In this document: positions 25,267 through 38,170 of the stretch, in pieces
Layout: each line of letters opens with the position of its first letter
Position numbering within the stretch: the stretch's first letter is position 1
Source: Todiramphus chloris collaris
Lineage: Eukaryota > Chordata > Aves > Coraciiformes > Alcedinidae
Direction of reading: 5' to 3'
NCBI GenBank assembly: GCA_025345505.1
Contig: JANVCC010000062.1
Location: 11,385,412 to 11,449,411 of the forward strand
Length of the DNA: 64,000 nt
Notes under the pieces: model-generated
What the model saw: the letters and a program-made list of their open reading frames with translations, nothing else
Databases searched by the model: none
Told to the model about the DNA's origin: nothing
Position numbers and translations under genes: made by a program

Positions 25267-27897
25267 AAAAATTGCAAAAAACGTTAAAAAAACCTCTATT
25301 TTATTTTAACCAATACTTAAGGCCAAACAGACTAGATGTCAAGTGTGAGACACAGCGTACTTGTGGAGTGTTGTTTATAAAACTCAGTCACTCTGAGCAG
25401 CTCCCAGAGTGCTGCGGCAGCCTTGAGGTTACACACTGCTGTTTCTCTGTGACAGCTGAACAGATCTGCAAAGCGACTGACGGAGCAGGGCAGCTCCAGC
25501 TCTGCCCCTTGTCCCACCACAGACCCCCTCCCGCCTGCCTGCGCAGGACATGCCTTGTGGCTCTGCACAGCGGGACTGCACTGGAGGTCACTGCAGCTGC
25601 AGATGAAGAAAGGGCTCCTCTGAGTATCATCTGTCATTTGTGTTGTCACTAGAGAATTAGGAAGATCAGCTCGACCAAAGACCCTTCTGACAGCCTGGAA
25701 ACAGCCTAATGCACTCCATCCATCCTGCGCCAGACTTGTGTCCAACAACTCAAAGGCTGAGAGCGCCCCGAGGTTAAGAAGCAGCCAGAGGCTTTCCACC
25801 AGCCAGCAGGGTCCACACACCACACCACCTGCCCAGAAGCATGGCACCTAAGGTGTGCACGCACACACACACCCCCACCCCTGCCGTGACTTGCTCTCCT
25901 TTCAGTGTGAATAACACCCACGCAGCACAGGGACACTAACCCCAGGCATGCAGAGACTGCGCTGTTGCCTTCTGCTCTGCCAAAGGGATACAGCTCTGCC
26001 AGGGGCCCTTCTCCTCACCCAGCACCTCACCCATCTGGGGGAAGCGACCAATGTAGATAAGAGCCTGTGATAAACAAGCAACAAACTCAGGTACCAGCAC
26101 TCTTATTTTCTGTTCTTTAGCCTCAAGAGGTGCAATACAGGCCTATTTGGTCCTCCAGTGAAATCTGTTATACTGGCCCTAATTGCCACTTCCTGTAGTT
26201 AAGTCTTTCACAGACAAACATAACGGTTACAGCTGCACTGTTACCAGCTTGCAGCTGACTTAGAAGTACAGGACCAATCCTATCATCACTGGAAGCCTCA
26301 GAGTCAATACTCTATTCCCTCCCCATTTTTAATAACACCCTCATCACTGTATCTACTCTCTTCCAGAACTATATTACACGATGGAACAAATTCATCTCAT
26401 TTTCCTTCCAACTGGAAACGGATGCATGGGATTTTAGTTATTGATTCATTGTTGGTTTGTTGGGTTTATTTTTTAAAAACACTGCTCTGTGTGTGCTTGT
26501 TATTGAAAACAGGCTCTGCCTTACACAGGGCAGCTGCAGGATCACACACTGTGGGAAACCTCTCGCATGGTGTTTGATGTACTGTGCCATAAATCTCTTG
26601 CTTCTGATTTAGCACCTTCCTTTGGATTCATGTAAGTTGTTCTTAATTGGAACTGCTGTGGGTTTTAGGAAATTAAGAATCAAGACAAAGACTAAAAGAT
26701 ATTCAAAAGAGTTTAGAGCAGAAAATCATTTTGGTTTAGAAGATATGTCAATGATAAAAGGAGCTTTAATTAAGAGGAACTGAAGAAACAAAAGGACTGA
26801 TCTTTCAAAACTAGAGATCAGTGATGAACTTCAGGATCAGACAGTTCAAAGACTTCAACCACTTGAAAGTCACACGTTCCGAATTCATGTGCTAAAGGTT
26901 TCATACTCCCAGCACTGCAAAAAGCTAGGGCTAGTCCCTCAGCTGGTGAGTGCAGATTGAATGCAGTGTAGCCATACTGGTTAACATAAACCGCTAGCCC
27001 CGTCCTTAGATTGGTATGCTTGCACAAACTGCAATCCTTCATCCAAATCCACAGGCTGTAGAGTTTATTTTCATTAGGATTCATTTTCAGTCAGGAGTTC
27101 GTATCATGATATGCACACATTACATCCCCAAGAGTATGCACAGCTGTGCGAACAACCTCAACTGTTCCCCTAGGTTGAGAGATCATTTCTGAGGACTTAG
27201 CCATATGTGTTTCCAAGACCCTGGAATGTCAAGTATAAGAAAAATGTGAAAAGTAATTTTATACCTAGAAAAACAGAGAGAGGAGAGTGCTGATAACTCA
27301 CCATAAGCAACAATTAATCTGATCTTTTAACCAGCCGTATCTGTCTTACTAATACTCAGGGGAGCTACAACTGTACCTGCCACAACCTAATGCCAGGATT
27401 TGGAAGCCCTGCTAGCAAGTTGAATCAGCGGGTGCAATCATCTGTCTTGCCAAAAACGATTCAAGTGAAAGCCCCCCTAGTTACAGCAGCACACAACTGT
27501 GCAAGTAAATTAGTCAGCTCAGAGCTCCATGTTGCAGCAGTTAGCCTGTTTCCAGCATCTAAGCTACCCAAGTGTGATGTGTTTATACCGCATGAAGGAG
27601 TAACCTTGCCCTCAGATGTGCCCTCGCGCAGTTTCTCTTTGACTTCAACTTTGTAGTAAGGGATAGTAGTTTATTGCTGCCTCATGCTAACTTCTATGGT
27701 CAGTAAGGAAAGGAGCCTTTACTCTCCTCTTTACTTCAGTGTCCTCTTGCATTTCTCGCCCATCCACTCTGGAGAAGAAAGGCACCTAGCACATTTGAAT
27801 CAATCCCCCATAGCGACTGCTTCCTACCACAGGTATGTGGTCCAAGGCATAATGTCATCCTTAAAGGTTATGCCCATCCTGTTCACTTTCTTTAAGG
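25264..27897. other. Non-coding sequence, GC-rich from 25.4 to 26.0 kb
   Basis: In the GC-rich patch, frames of 126 codons (plus, 25272-25652) and 171 codons (minus, 25332-25847) overlap, again suggesting few stops rather than a gene. A short CA-type tract with C runs lies at 25858-25880. From 26.1 to 27.9 kb the sequence is AT-leaning with no recognised feature. Confidence 0.6.
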
Positions 27898-27900
27898 GGG

Positions 27901-27939
27901 AAAAAAAAAAACCCAACCAAAAAAAAAAAAAAAAAAAAA
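27901..27939 (+). repeat. Interrupted poly-A tract
   Basis: Eleven A, then CCCAACC, then 21 A, flanked by G on the left and CCC on the right. The low-complexity tract may be an eroded longer A run. Confidence 0.9.
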
Positions 27940-28109
27940 CCCACACCATACTTTGAATGTGTTTTCTCCTGAGAGGGAAAATGACCTTTCATTGCAGAAA
28001 AACATACTAGCTGCTCCATTAACGCTGGGGAGTCAAGTCCTTGCTGCTTTGATTGAAGAGCTGTGTGAATAGCTGGCCTCCTCTCGCTGCTGTAGAACCA
28101 GAATGCCAC
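27940..28109. other. Non-coding sequence, nothing recognised
   Basis: A short unique stretch between the A tract and a possible conserved segment. No motif stands out. Confidence 0.6.
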
Positions 28110-28400
28110 ATTTTGTGCTGCTTACACTAGTTGCTGTCAGTTGTGCTTAATGCAAATGGTACATATGCCCGTTACTGTACGGTGTAAAACTTCCTCATAT
28201 TTAACAGACTAAAAGGAAATTTGGCCCTTTCCAGCCAAAAGTCATGATATTTAATGTGCCACATCGAGGAATGCCAGCCATGGTCTGGTATCAATGGTTC
28301 CAATATTACATATGTACCCATAGCTCTAGTAGGGATATACATCAGAGAAAAGCTTTTAACATATGTCATCATTATTAAAGTACTTCACCACCTTGTTTAT
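28110..28400. promoter_or_regulatory. Possible conserved non-coding element with POU octamer
   Basis: A low-CpG, high-complexity segment containing the exact octamer ATGCAAAT (28150-28157) preceded by TTA and followed by several TGATAT/TTAATG-type homeodomain-like words. It has the feel of a vertebrate developmental enhancer, but conservation cannot be assessed without other genomes. Confidence 0.2.
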
Positions 28401-28649
28401 GACACTCTGTTTAACAGATATAATTCATTATTACTTAAGTTGCTCTGCGCAGAGATGTTCTTCCTGCTCCAGATACTGGTTTAACCAGTATACGCTCCAC
28501 ATAAGTGTTTAGTCTATTAAACCATCTGAATAAATAAGTATCCTTGATTGTCTTGGTTCACATCCTTCCACAACTTCATTCCTAAAAGAAAGCTCTGAAT
28601 ATATGGGGGTAAGGGAGAATTACCATGTTTCTCTACTTCTTGCCTTTTT

Positions 28650-28699
28650 TGTGATAAAAAATGCACACTTTGGAATAACGAATAATCCTTTTTATCACA
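28650..28699. repeat. 11-bp perfect inverted repeat
   Basis: TGTGATAAAAA (28650-28660) and TTTTTATCACA (28689-28699) are exact reverse complements separated by 28 bp. It could form a stem-loop or represent paired GATA-containing sites; no terminal-repeat transposon structure or target duplication is visible around it. Confidence 0.75.
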
Positions 28700-31600
28700 A
28701 TGAATAGTTGTAAATGAAACAGATACTATGGATTTCTGTAGGGATGTATAGGCTGTGCCTCTGTTTAGCTTTGGTTTAATGTACTAAACCCTTGAACATT
28801 ACCCAGCACATATACGTTACTTGACAAAAATATCTAGGACATTAATGACAGATATTTATGATGCAACCTACCCCCTTTTTGTGGACTGGTATCACAGACG
28901 ATGCTTGGAGTAACCCAGGCACTCGCAGAATGTCTCAGGACCAGAGTTTCCTGCAGACTGGAGTTGCCCTCTGCTGCTGCACCTCTGCTTCCAGTTCAGT
29001 AACAGCAGGGATGAGTACAGGTCTGTTCAGAGTAGCACAGAGAACAGCTGTAAGTTATATTTCTACTAGTTGCTCTCTATATACTCTTGGCTTCAAATTT
29101 GCCAAGCTTGTAACACCTCTTTGTTTAGTATCACATGCCATGCCATGCCGTGGCAGGCAGCTCCTCTGGCTCTGCCCCTAGGCACCATCTCCTCAGAGGA
29201 GAAGCCCATGTTTCTCAAGCCTCTCAAAGAAGCCAGCCCCAGTAAGCAGCCTGTGCATCAGCTCTGTCCTGTCCCTGCTGGGAAAGACCTGGCATCCCCC
29301 AGGCCTCCCCTGGTCACGGCAGGCATCAAGGGGGTCTGTCCTAGCCAGGGCAGGCTGTCAAACACCATGCACACTGGGTGCCAGCAAAACTACCCATCAA
29401 GTGCACGAAATGGTGCTTCAGGGGCCTACCTGGCAGCTGCCCACCCCGGCTGCCTCCTTCTTTAAACAAAATAGTCGCTGCCTCCTGTGCCCTCGCAGGC
29501 AGGCTGCTGGCAGGTAGGTAAAACGGAGCGAGAAGTGCATCATCAACAGTCACCGTGTAGGTTTGGAAGTCCGTGACCAAGGACAGAAGAGGTGCCCCAA
29601 CTGCTGAAATAAATGGTTTGTCCAGCTCATTAGCCGAGCAGTGATGGTTTGGGGGGTCCTGGGTGCCCTGTCAACGCTGTAATTGGTGCCACTTACATTA
29701 CATCTTCTGTAGTGCATTGTTACAAATGCTGATTTACGCCTAGAAAGTAATAGCTTCATTTCTTACCTCACGGAGAAGCATGGGACTGAAAGCATATTTC
29801 TGCAGGGCAGAGGAGACTATGGGGGGGCTGAGGGACTATTGGCTGTTGCCTTTGCCAAAACACATCCCGCCACTCTGCGAGGGTGCTTGAGGAGAAAACA
29901 AGGACGTTCAGATCCTAACACAAAGCAGACAAAACAGGGCTGGGGGGGAGAGGGAGGAGGGAATCCGCAGATCAGCCATCTCCACTCATCCCTACGGCAG
30001 GTACGGGAGCACTGCTACCTACTTCATCTCAAGCAAAAGGCTTCTTTTCAAAGGCAGGAAATAATAACCCAAAATGAATTCAGAGAAATCCTCACATGCA
30101 GCCCGCTGCCTGCGATGCAGCATTTCGTCCGACGGCAGCCCGTGGGGAGAGGAAAGAAAGAGCTGCTGATTCAAATGGGCACCTGCCAAACGGGGTCTCA
30201 TTCTGTACAAAGGGGACCTCGGTCACTGCCGCTGCTGCTGCCCCAAGCACGGCTGCAGGGGGCAAATCCATCCCCCTCACAGAGGCACTGAGGGCTTTCC
30301 TTGGGGAATGGGGGCAAAGAGAGCTTCTGCTCATTCCAATGAGCCTCAGGCTGACGCAACAGGTGAATATTTGGGGTGTTGCTTTTGCAACTGGTCAGCC
30401 GTGCTTACCAGGGAGAAAAAAATACATAAATATGCATTTTAGGCTGTCAGTGGCAGAGGTTTCATTGGGTTTTCTGCCAAGAAAGGTCCTGACAGTCCGA
30501 GCACTATTCCAGCTAAATAATGCATTTCTGAAAGCCTTAAATAAAAGAAAGATCTTGCTGGAAATAGCATGGGGAACGCTTACTCTCCAAGCATGTATTT
30601 TTTGTAGCAGAATGCCAGTCCCTCAGTAGCAGTCGTGATGACAGGAAAAAATACCTATTCTTAATTTGAAGCTAGCCACACCTGGAATTTGGTGAAGGGG
30701 GAATATCACCCAAATTGAGAACAGAAATGAGCCCTGAACAGCCTGTGCTCTTCCCACAAGGCCAGAGAGGGGTAGCAGATGCAGCACAAGCTCCCTTCCC
30801 ATCAGGACGTGAGGTCATGCTGTTTTAGCCAGACTTATTCAGCAATAAGGCAAAACTCTTCTCTTACTGGCCAGGTCTCATCCCTCTCAAAGAAACAAGA
30901 AATGAGGGCAAAAGGGGAAATGGCAGCAGTGGTAGACCCTCCTATTCGTACCCAAGCAAAAACCACACAAGAACATCTGGGCTAAAAGAAATTTGCCTTA
31001 CTTCCAGAAAAAAAACCCAAAAAACAAAAGACAGCAGAAGACAGCTAAATCAGAAAAGGGAGAGCAATTTTAATAGCAGGGATGAGCACTGGCATCTAGT
31101 ATCCCCACTGTGATAAAGGAGACAACCCTTCCCTGGGAAATTTAAAGTCCAGGCTGTAGACATTTTCATCTGCCACTTAAAAAAAATACTTTCATACTGC
31201 ATGTCAGTATTTTTTGCTCTTTCCCTGTCATGTACAATTGCAAGAGCAATGGAAAGAGCCCCTGCCTCCATCTTGAATTAATACAAGTGACATTTCTCCT
31301 CAACTATTTTTATATAGCTACTGTCAGTCATATCAACTTTAAAATCTCATTTTAGTAAGGACAGCCTTGAAAATGCTGCCTGACTTCTCTGGAAGTATCT
31401 GCAAGTATTTTTTTATTATCATTATTTCCATTATGATTTGGTTTGGGGTTTTTTTTTAAGGGTTTCTCTTTTCTGTAATCTGTCTGGCAATCCCATAAAG
31501 CAAGCAGAGAGCAAAGAAGCAAGACCTAGAAACTACAAAGTGTGGAATAATGTCTAAATATCTCAATTTAAAAAGCACTTTTCCTCTAAATGCCCTTCAA

Positions 31601-33954
31601 GCTTTAGATTTACCTTCTGGGGAGCTTGACCTATTTTTAGTTCACAAGGTCAGGAGACCTTTTTTTGCCAATCGCTATATGGTCAACCTTTCAAAAGTTT
31701 CTGACCAACTAGGAGAGCAACAGTACAAAACTGGTTTAGGTCTCATGACCCTGTCTCAGCCAAATGGATTGTTTTTCAGAAGCCCTGAGGATAATAAATT
31801 ATATAGCCAAATAGACACATTAAAACACTGTGGCTGCAGAGAAGACTAGAAAGTGCTGTGGTGATGATAAGCCACATTTAAACTCTATAATGAGCATAGG
31901 TCAGTGGCTTTTAATTTACTTGGAACACAGTTGTTTGCATGTTAAGACCTCAGTTCCTCCACCAGGCAAGGGAAGCTAAACACATGACTCTGCAATCTCT
32001 TCACAGTTTCATCCCAGTGAACTCTCCTCACACCATTTACCTCCCTTACAATTAATTGTGGGACAATGTCAGGCAAATAAACGTACAAACAAAACCAAAG
32101 CAGGAATCGCTGCAGCGGTTCTGTGGCAATGCAAACGTCTCTCAAAGAGAAAGGAGAACAAAAGGGAAGATCTATTAAGGCATTAACAGAGTAAGCGACC
32201 CTAATTTTTTAGTAAATTGCCTGTGAAGCTCATATAAAGCCACAAGAATGAAAGAAGGAGAAACTGATGATGGTGTGCAGAAGGAGTAGTTTCTTGCGTA
32301 GTAAAGCTAAGACTTGGGCACTGCTGCACAAGCATAACAGGGTGTCTCAGCTCTTCAGACCCAGGGCAATTCTCCCCTACTCCAAGATGGGTGAAAGAGA
32401 TGGCATCTGAGGAAAAAAAGTGTAGCGTGTAGTGGCTTGGCAGAGAGGGTATAGGACGTGCTGCGGTGGCCTCGGATGCCACTTTGCCAGGGGAATGCTA
32501 CAAAGCGTCATTTCCAGTCCTTACAGTAGCCTAATTAACTCTGCAGAGCCTTCCAGGATAGCCAGAAGAAAAGCAGGATGCTTTAATGACCCATTAACCC
32601 ATTGCTAGGGCTTATATTTTAAGGGAGCTTTAGGCATGCAGACTGAAGCCGAGCAGAAGCTTTGTTGTTGGCCCAGCCCAGCCCTTGCCAGAAGGGGTCG
32701 AGTTCATTTTTCAGACTTTGAAGCGGGTCCATTGAGAAGGCCTGAGAGCAGCATAAAAAGGAATGAAAAAGAAATTAAAAGAGAAGAAAGCCCTTCAAGA
32801 TTCTGTTAAGAAAAAGTCATGGCCTTTCTGATTTCTCTGAAGTTACAAAGCATCCCTTAATGTTCTTCAGTCCCTCCCTTCACACAGCTCAGGGTGGCTG
32901 TACCTGTGCCACCACTGCAGTGGGACACACCACCTGAAACAGGCTGCTACAATTCTTTTTTTTACTTGTTTTTTTATCGTTTCTTTCTGTGGACTGACAG
33001 CAGCTCCCTTCGAGGAGCAGAGTCTTCTGAACCCTTTGAGTTTGCTGACACAAATTCATTCTGCATCCATAATGCCAGGCAGCTGCAAGTGATCCTAAAA
33101 TCCACTTTGTTCACACATACAAAAAAAAAAATTTGGATTATTAGCTTAAATATAGCTTTCCAGGTTAAGGCACATTAAATGCCAGGCTAAAGAGTTTTAT
33201 GTTGACAGTGACAGCAGGATCTTAGTCCCTAGGGCTGGCTGTAGGAGTTTGGCAGCTCAAGACAGTCAGACAGATGTCTTCCCCTTCCCCACCTTTAGTC
33301 ATCCAGGTTCCTCTGCTAGTTTGTCATTCTAGGCAGCTGTCTATTTTAATGGTCTGACAAGGCTTGCCTAAGTCAAGCAACTTAGATGCATACTTGATCC
33401 ATTTTCTCCAGGACTGGTTTTGTTCTAACACATACAGAGACAGTTTGTTTTCTCAAATCGGGGACAAAAATAATCCTAGACGTCAGGGAAAACACAGAGG
33501 GGACATCCTACAGAGCCTGTGTGGCAGAGAGCAAACATTACATCTGAGATTTGACTTCTGTCACAGTGGAATGATAACCAGAAACTCTGAAGCTCAGAGG
33601 CATATTTGGATCTCGGCTCCAACATATGGGCCTACATAAGGTCACTAAAGCAAGCATCTTAACAGAAAATGCCTCTCCTGCAGTTTTGCTGCATGCAGTT
33701 GACATATGCTTTTTTGATAGGGCATGTTTTCTCTCGTGATTACAAGCAGCATCAGGACTATCTGATACTTGTATAGTAGCTGTAATTCATGTGATTTCAA
33801 TGGAGACAGTGCATATAAGCCACAGTAACAAGTCCAGAGCTGCCTGTTACGTTTATCGGCTCTATCCTCTCCATATAGACATAAGAAGCTGTGAATCTGT
33901 CATCAGTATTTACTCATCCCCCCTCATCCTCATATTTCAACACCTCACAATCTT
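28700..33954. other. Non-coding sequence with GC-rich patches at 29.1-29.5 and 29.9-30.4 kb
   Basis: Frames of 131 codons (29070-29465), 150 codons (29839-30291) and 177 codons (30096-30629) lie in the GC-rich patches and are overlapped by minus-strand frames. None encodes a recognisable protein. About 10 CpG occur in 150 bp at 30.1-30.25 kb, too few and too short for a CpG island. The remainder to 33.95 kb is ordinary AT-leaning DNA with small T and A runs. Confidence 0.6.
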
Positions 33955-34135
33955 TAATGCACTTGTCCTCACATTCTCTGAGGCAGTTCTGATGTTTTTT
34001 TTCTCGGAGGTGAGAACTCAAGGAGAGGGATGCGCAAAGGCTCAGTTTCTATCTGAAGTTCCCCATTTGTAAGCTAGAGACAAAATCACTTCAGAAACCT
34101 GCAGCAGATCATGGAATCAAACCCATTTCCCAGCC
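33955..34135 (+). mobile_element. Possible longer MIR-like relic
   Basis: In order along the plus strand are: CAATCTTTAATGCACTTGTCC, where MIR has a 'catttaatcctcac' segment; CTGAGGCAG; GAGGTGAGAACTCAAGGAGAGG, where MIR has 'gatgaggaaactgaggctcagagagg'; ATGCGCAAAGG, where MIR has 'ttgcccaagg'; and GGAATCAAACCCA, where MIR has 'gggattcgaaccca'. The order fits, but spacing is disturbed between 34.05 and 34.10 kb and individual matches are poor. Confidence 0.4.
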
Positions 34136-36043
34136 TCTCACAGAGGCCAGGGGTGTCCCCCAGCTCCCCCAGACCTCACTGCAGGAGGGGCAGCAGCTTC
34201 TGCCCCAGCTGACGGCCAGGCAGGAGCACCAAGTGTTTCTGCTGCTCAGAGGCAGGAGGGACTCAGGCTTCACGGCACATTTCACCACAGATCCATCTCA
34301 GGCAGTACTGTTATTAACCGTTCACTCCCTACAGCACGCCTGATGCTGTGCAAAGGGGATGGCTGTTGAAAGGAAGCTGACTTCACACAGCAAGTTGATA
34401 CGGTTTTCGTCCTTTACCACCTTCCTCTCTTCCTTCTTTGTCTTCTCAGCCAATCAGAATTCTTTAAAGTACCACATGAAAAATAAATAACCAGCCCCAG
34501 CTCTTTCCATCTCCCAACACAACTGTAAATAACATATTCCCAGTCATTCATATTCTGTGACTTGAACTTTATGCTGAAGGGCTTTTTGTGTGTTAGCACA
34601 GGAAACTTATCTCTAAGGCAGGCTGTGCTTAGTAGTTAATAGTTATGTGCTGCATACCTGGGCTGAGGAATCATTACACCCCCTGTGAGCAATTCAGTAT
34701 TTATATATAATGATCTCATTACCAGGCAGCTATTCCAGTTTTATCTAGACTTTAATATTTCTAGAAGCAAAAAAGCATACAAAGGGGGTTCAAAACGCCA
34801 ACTCAATCAAACTCCACATTGATTGGCAATTACCCAGCTGCAGGTCAGCATAAATAGAAAAAGGACTATCCTCCACGTAGACTAAGCTGTCTTACCTTGT
34901 TTCACCATCTCAAGTCTGCACCTAGGATTGGCACAAGCTGCTTTCCCAAACATGGCACCTAAGTGGTTCGGTGAAGTTTCCACGTGAGTCGTGCCAACAC
35001 AGCACTGCTGCTTCACAGGATGCTGTGCAAAGGTTTTCCTTCAACTTCCATCCATGTGGTTCTCATCTCTCTTCTCTTCTGTCCTCAGAGTTTCACCCCA
35101 AGTCCTTGTCTCGATAAACTGCCATCATTGCTTCCACACCAGGCAACTGAGCTGGGCTGAGACAGGAGCCATGCTGAAATATTCAGAGGATGGAGGACGT
35201 CCATTTCTCTCCTGTTCTCAAAAGTTTTTCTACACACCAAGATCCTGGTCTTTATTCTGCTCTTTGTTAAGCCAATGATGTTATTTTGGATTTCCCTATG
35301 ATAAGCAAAAATACCTGATATTCCCAGAGAATCCCCCAGTGGTCAGCCTCGTCAGGGTCTTCACATTACACTTGCCACCTTAGACATGTCTTTCACCATA
35401 CTATTTAGGTTGTCATTTGCATGCTCTACACAAACTTCCCACATGGAAGCAGTCCCTTTTTTCCTCACATTATTATCTCGATGTTAAGGACTGGCTGACT
35501 CCTTGCAACATTTGTCAATATTTTGTCTTCTTTTTGCTCCCCTTGCTTGTTCCAGAGCCTGCAATGAAGATTGCAACACGAGCACCTCATACTAAGAAGT
35601 AGATTCATTGTAGCGCCGCAAATTGTAATGAGAAGAGGGCAGGGAATTAATCCTGTCTCATCATGACAATCTCGAGATTGGAATCGCACAGTCTTACTCA
35701 GATTTGGGCACTGCTGCATCCATCATTCTCACCCCAGCAACACCACTGGGCAGCAGAAAGAAACCACTTGTGCTGTACTACCAGCACATACAACAGTAAA
35801 AATAAAATACAACTGGCTGCTGGTTACAAATCCCAAAACATTACTTTCTTACCTAAAATATTAAGCAAAAGCCATTTGTTTCCAAAACTACCTCAGAAAG
35901 AAAGAAGGTCTTACTGCCCAGAATCTAATACTGTCCGATCCTGTTACATGAACTGTGGCTTCAGTTTCCTGAGCCCCAGACATACATTCTTTTGCTGTAA
36001 GGAAGCTCAGTAGATTTGCTTTCATACGGTTCATGACATATGT
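34136..36043. other. Non-coding sequence, nothing recognised
   Basis: Short frames only. An octamer ATTTGCAT lies at 35415-35422. Polypyrimidine-AG words such as CTTCTGTCCTCAG near 35080 occur, but no open, splice-bounded segment with a recognisable peptide follows them. Confidence 0.6.
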
Positions 36044-36073
36044 CGCGAGTAAGCGCGAGTAAGCACGAGTACA
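36044..36073 (+). repeat. Short tandem repeat, 10-bp unit, three copies
   Basis: The unit GCGAGTAAGC repeats about three times, with one G-to-A change and a final C for A. Each unit carries a CpG in an otherwise CpG-poor neighbourhood. It looks like a small local expansion. Confidence 0.85.
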
Positions 36074-37599
36074 TTTTTCTTGTCTGGTGGGTTCTTGGCT
36101 TGTCTATCTGCTTGAGTTTCGTTTAGAAGAACTTACAGTAAGTATCCCAGTAAGTATTTTAGTTTCCCTGATCTTCAGTTTCTAAGCTCTGCTGTGTCTT
36201 CTCGATGGTTGTCTCCCATCTCCACAGCTGTACCTGAGGCAATGTGCTGCTGTCTCAGCCCTGGCAGAATGGGCTCTGCCTTTCCTTCTGCTGTGCCCGC
36301 TGCCAGAAAGTGGGTGTCTACCAGGGACTGCCCATCCTCATCGTTACTGGCTGTGACCGGCCTTTATGAAAAGATTCTAGATGCTTTGACTTTGCTTTCT
36401 CTTGCAGTCCTGGTATGCCTCAGTGCCAGGCTTGGTTACAGTCTGAGCTGGGGTGAAACACTCTCCACAAGTAAACGATGAAAGCATTATTGTCTATTTA
36501 CACATCTGGAAACAGAAAACAAGACAAAAAGGAGAGTAAATCAACTGGCCCTTATACAAAAACTGACAAAAGAACAAAATAGTAAAATGTCAGACAGGGA
36601 AAAACTACATTTAGAAATAATAACCTGAAAACTTTAGCAACTGAAAATACATACTTGGGCCTTCACCTTGGAAAAGCAGGCTCTCCTGTCACAGCCTCTC
36701 TGCTTACATTCAAATAGCCAAGTAATGTCCCAAATCAAAAACATCACCTTCATCCCTGTCATGTCTCTGCTTTCATAAGGACAACTGGATCTTTCCAGCA
36801 GAGCAGAAAATCACGCATATGATTCAGAGTCCCATGAAAGCTGATTTACCAAATCTTCCCATTCTACCCAAATGCTGTACAACATCCAGTGCCTTTCGGA
36901 AGGGGTGCGAGGAGCTGCCATCATCCCCCAGCATCAACCAGCAGCACAGGGTGCTCATCATCTCCACACACAGCAGAAAAGGCACAGTAACAGCATCAAA
37001 GGGGAGGTTCAGACCAAGGCTGTCGGAAAGGTGTTCCTCCCTCATAAAGATAATCCCACACACGCTCATCATCCCAATGGCTGCTAATGTAGACTGGAAT
37101 TAGACAGGAAGCGGTTAAGTTTGTGTGCTGGTACTGAGCAGGCCAGGCTGGTGTTTTCAGCTCCACTCTACAGTCATATGATTGCCTTGCTTTGGCTCTT
37201 CATGCTTTATTATTTCTTCCTATAACAATGGCTTAGTTATTACCCTGGGAAATCAGACTGGTCTGTCAGACTGTATGACCAGAATTCTGCTCATTTCCAT
37301 GAGGTGTTTGTGCACTACAGAGACATGATAATCACAGCCTCCCCCTGATGACTGTTCCCCAGCATTACACAGACAAGGGCTTGCTGACCACCTACAAATC
37401 TTACAAACTGCACTTGCATTTACAGTGAGCTCACATTCTGTAATGAGCAGTCATAAATACACCTATCAGAGCATCTGTTGCAGCTGAAAAATCTTCTACA
37501 CAAACTGGTAACAACCCAGCTAACGGTCTCTACTTCTATCTTGTTATCCATTAGTTTTCATTCCTAATGACTCAAGTCTTACATTGTGCATCAGATGAT
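36074..37599. other. Non-coding sequence, nothing recognised
   Basis: A 95-codon frame at 36194-36481 and overlapping frames on both strands at 36819-37103 have no recognisable product. A phrase at about 36500-36520 faintly resembles the MIR word 'ttttacagatgaggaaac' but is too short to call. Confidence 0.6.
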
Positions 37600-38170
37600 T
37601 GTGCTATATCACGTGATGCGTCAAGAAAAATACTAAATGCAACTTTCTGGCACCGCCAGTAACATAAAAGGCACTACTGTAATGTATTATAATAATCTGT
37701 CCTGTTTGCTACAACCCATAATTAATTTTATTCACTTGTGCATTTCTTCTTTCAACCACAGATTTATTTTCAGCTAAGTTCAAAGGCTGGAAGATGGAAA
37801 TTAAGTGTTTTTGTCTTTCATTAGAGATATGGCACTGCAGTCTGTATCTTCCCACTCCTTGTATAGTTTACGCCAGTGCAAAATGCTGGTTTGATACAAG
37901 CAAAGTGATTGCTATAGGTATTGGCCGTCATTAGATAAGAATGCTAATGAAGATGCAGCGCACTGCCTAGCAACTAGAGCATGTGTACGAGGTTGCTGCT
38001 GGGCTTATCCTCCAGTTGCACACTGCATACTAAAGCCCGCTCTGCACAATTTCATTAGAGAGGTTACGGCTGGCAGAATTAAATCTACATTATGCCTACT
38101 TGTACTGTAATCATGCCTTTGCCTGCTACAGAAATATGCCTTTCAAATGTGCCTATTTAAAGGCAATAAA
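37600..38170. promoter_or_regulatory. Candidate conserved non-coding element
   Basis: A high-complexity, low-CpG stretch rich in TAAT and ATTA-type words (for example AATTAATTTTATT near 37720, CATTAGATAAGAATGCTAATG near 37930, CATTAGAG near 38053), with GATA words and few stop-free frames. Vertebrate developmental enhancers often look like this. No alignment was possible, so the call rests on texture only. Confidence 0.25.

Noticed and set aside
25332..25847. 171-codon minus-strand frame, Cys- and Leu-rich
   Set aside because: Overlapped by open frames on both strands in GC-rich DNA. The Cys content follows local composition.
30096..30629. 177-codon plus-strand frame with an Ala-rich stretch
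   Set aside because: The Ala run comes from a GCTGCT-type sequence, and overlapping frames on both strands are open. No domain recognised.
36400..36480. Possible exon after a TTTCTCTTGCAG splice-acceptor-like word
   Set aside because: No recognisable peptide and no clear donor. Such words are frequent by chance in vertebrate DNA.
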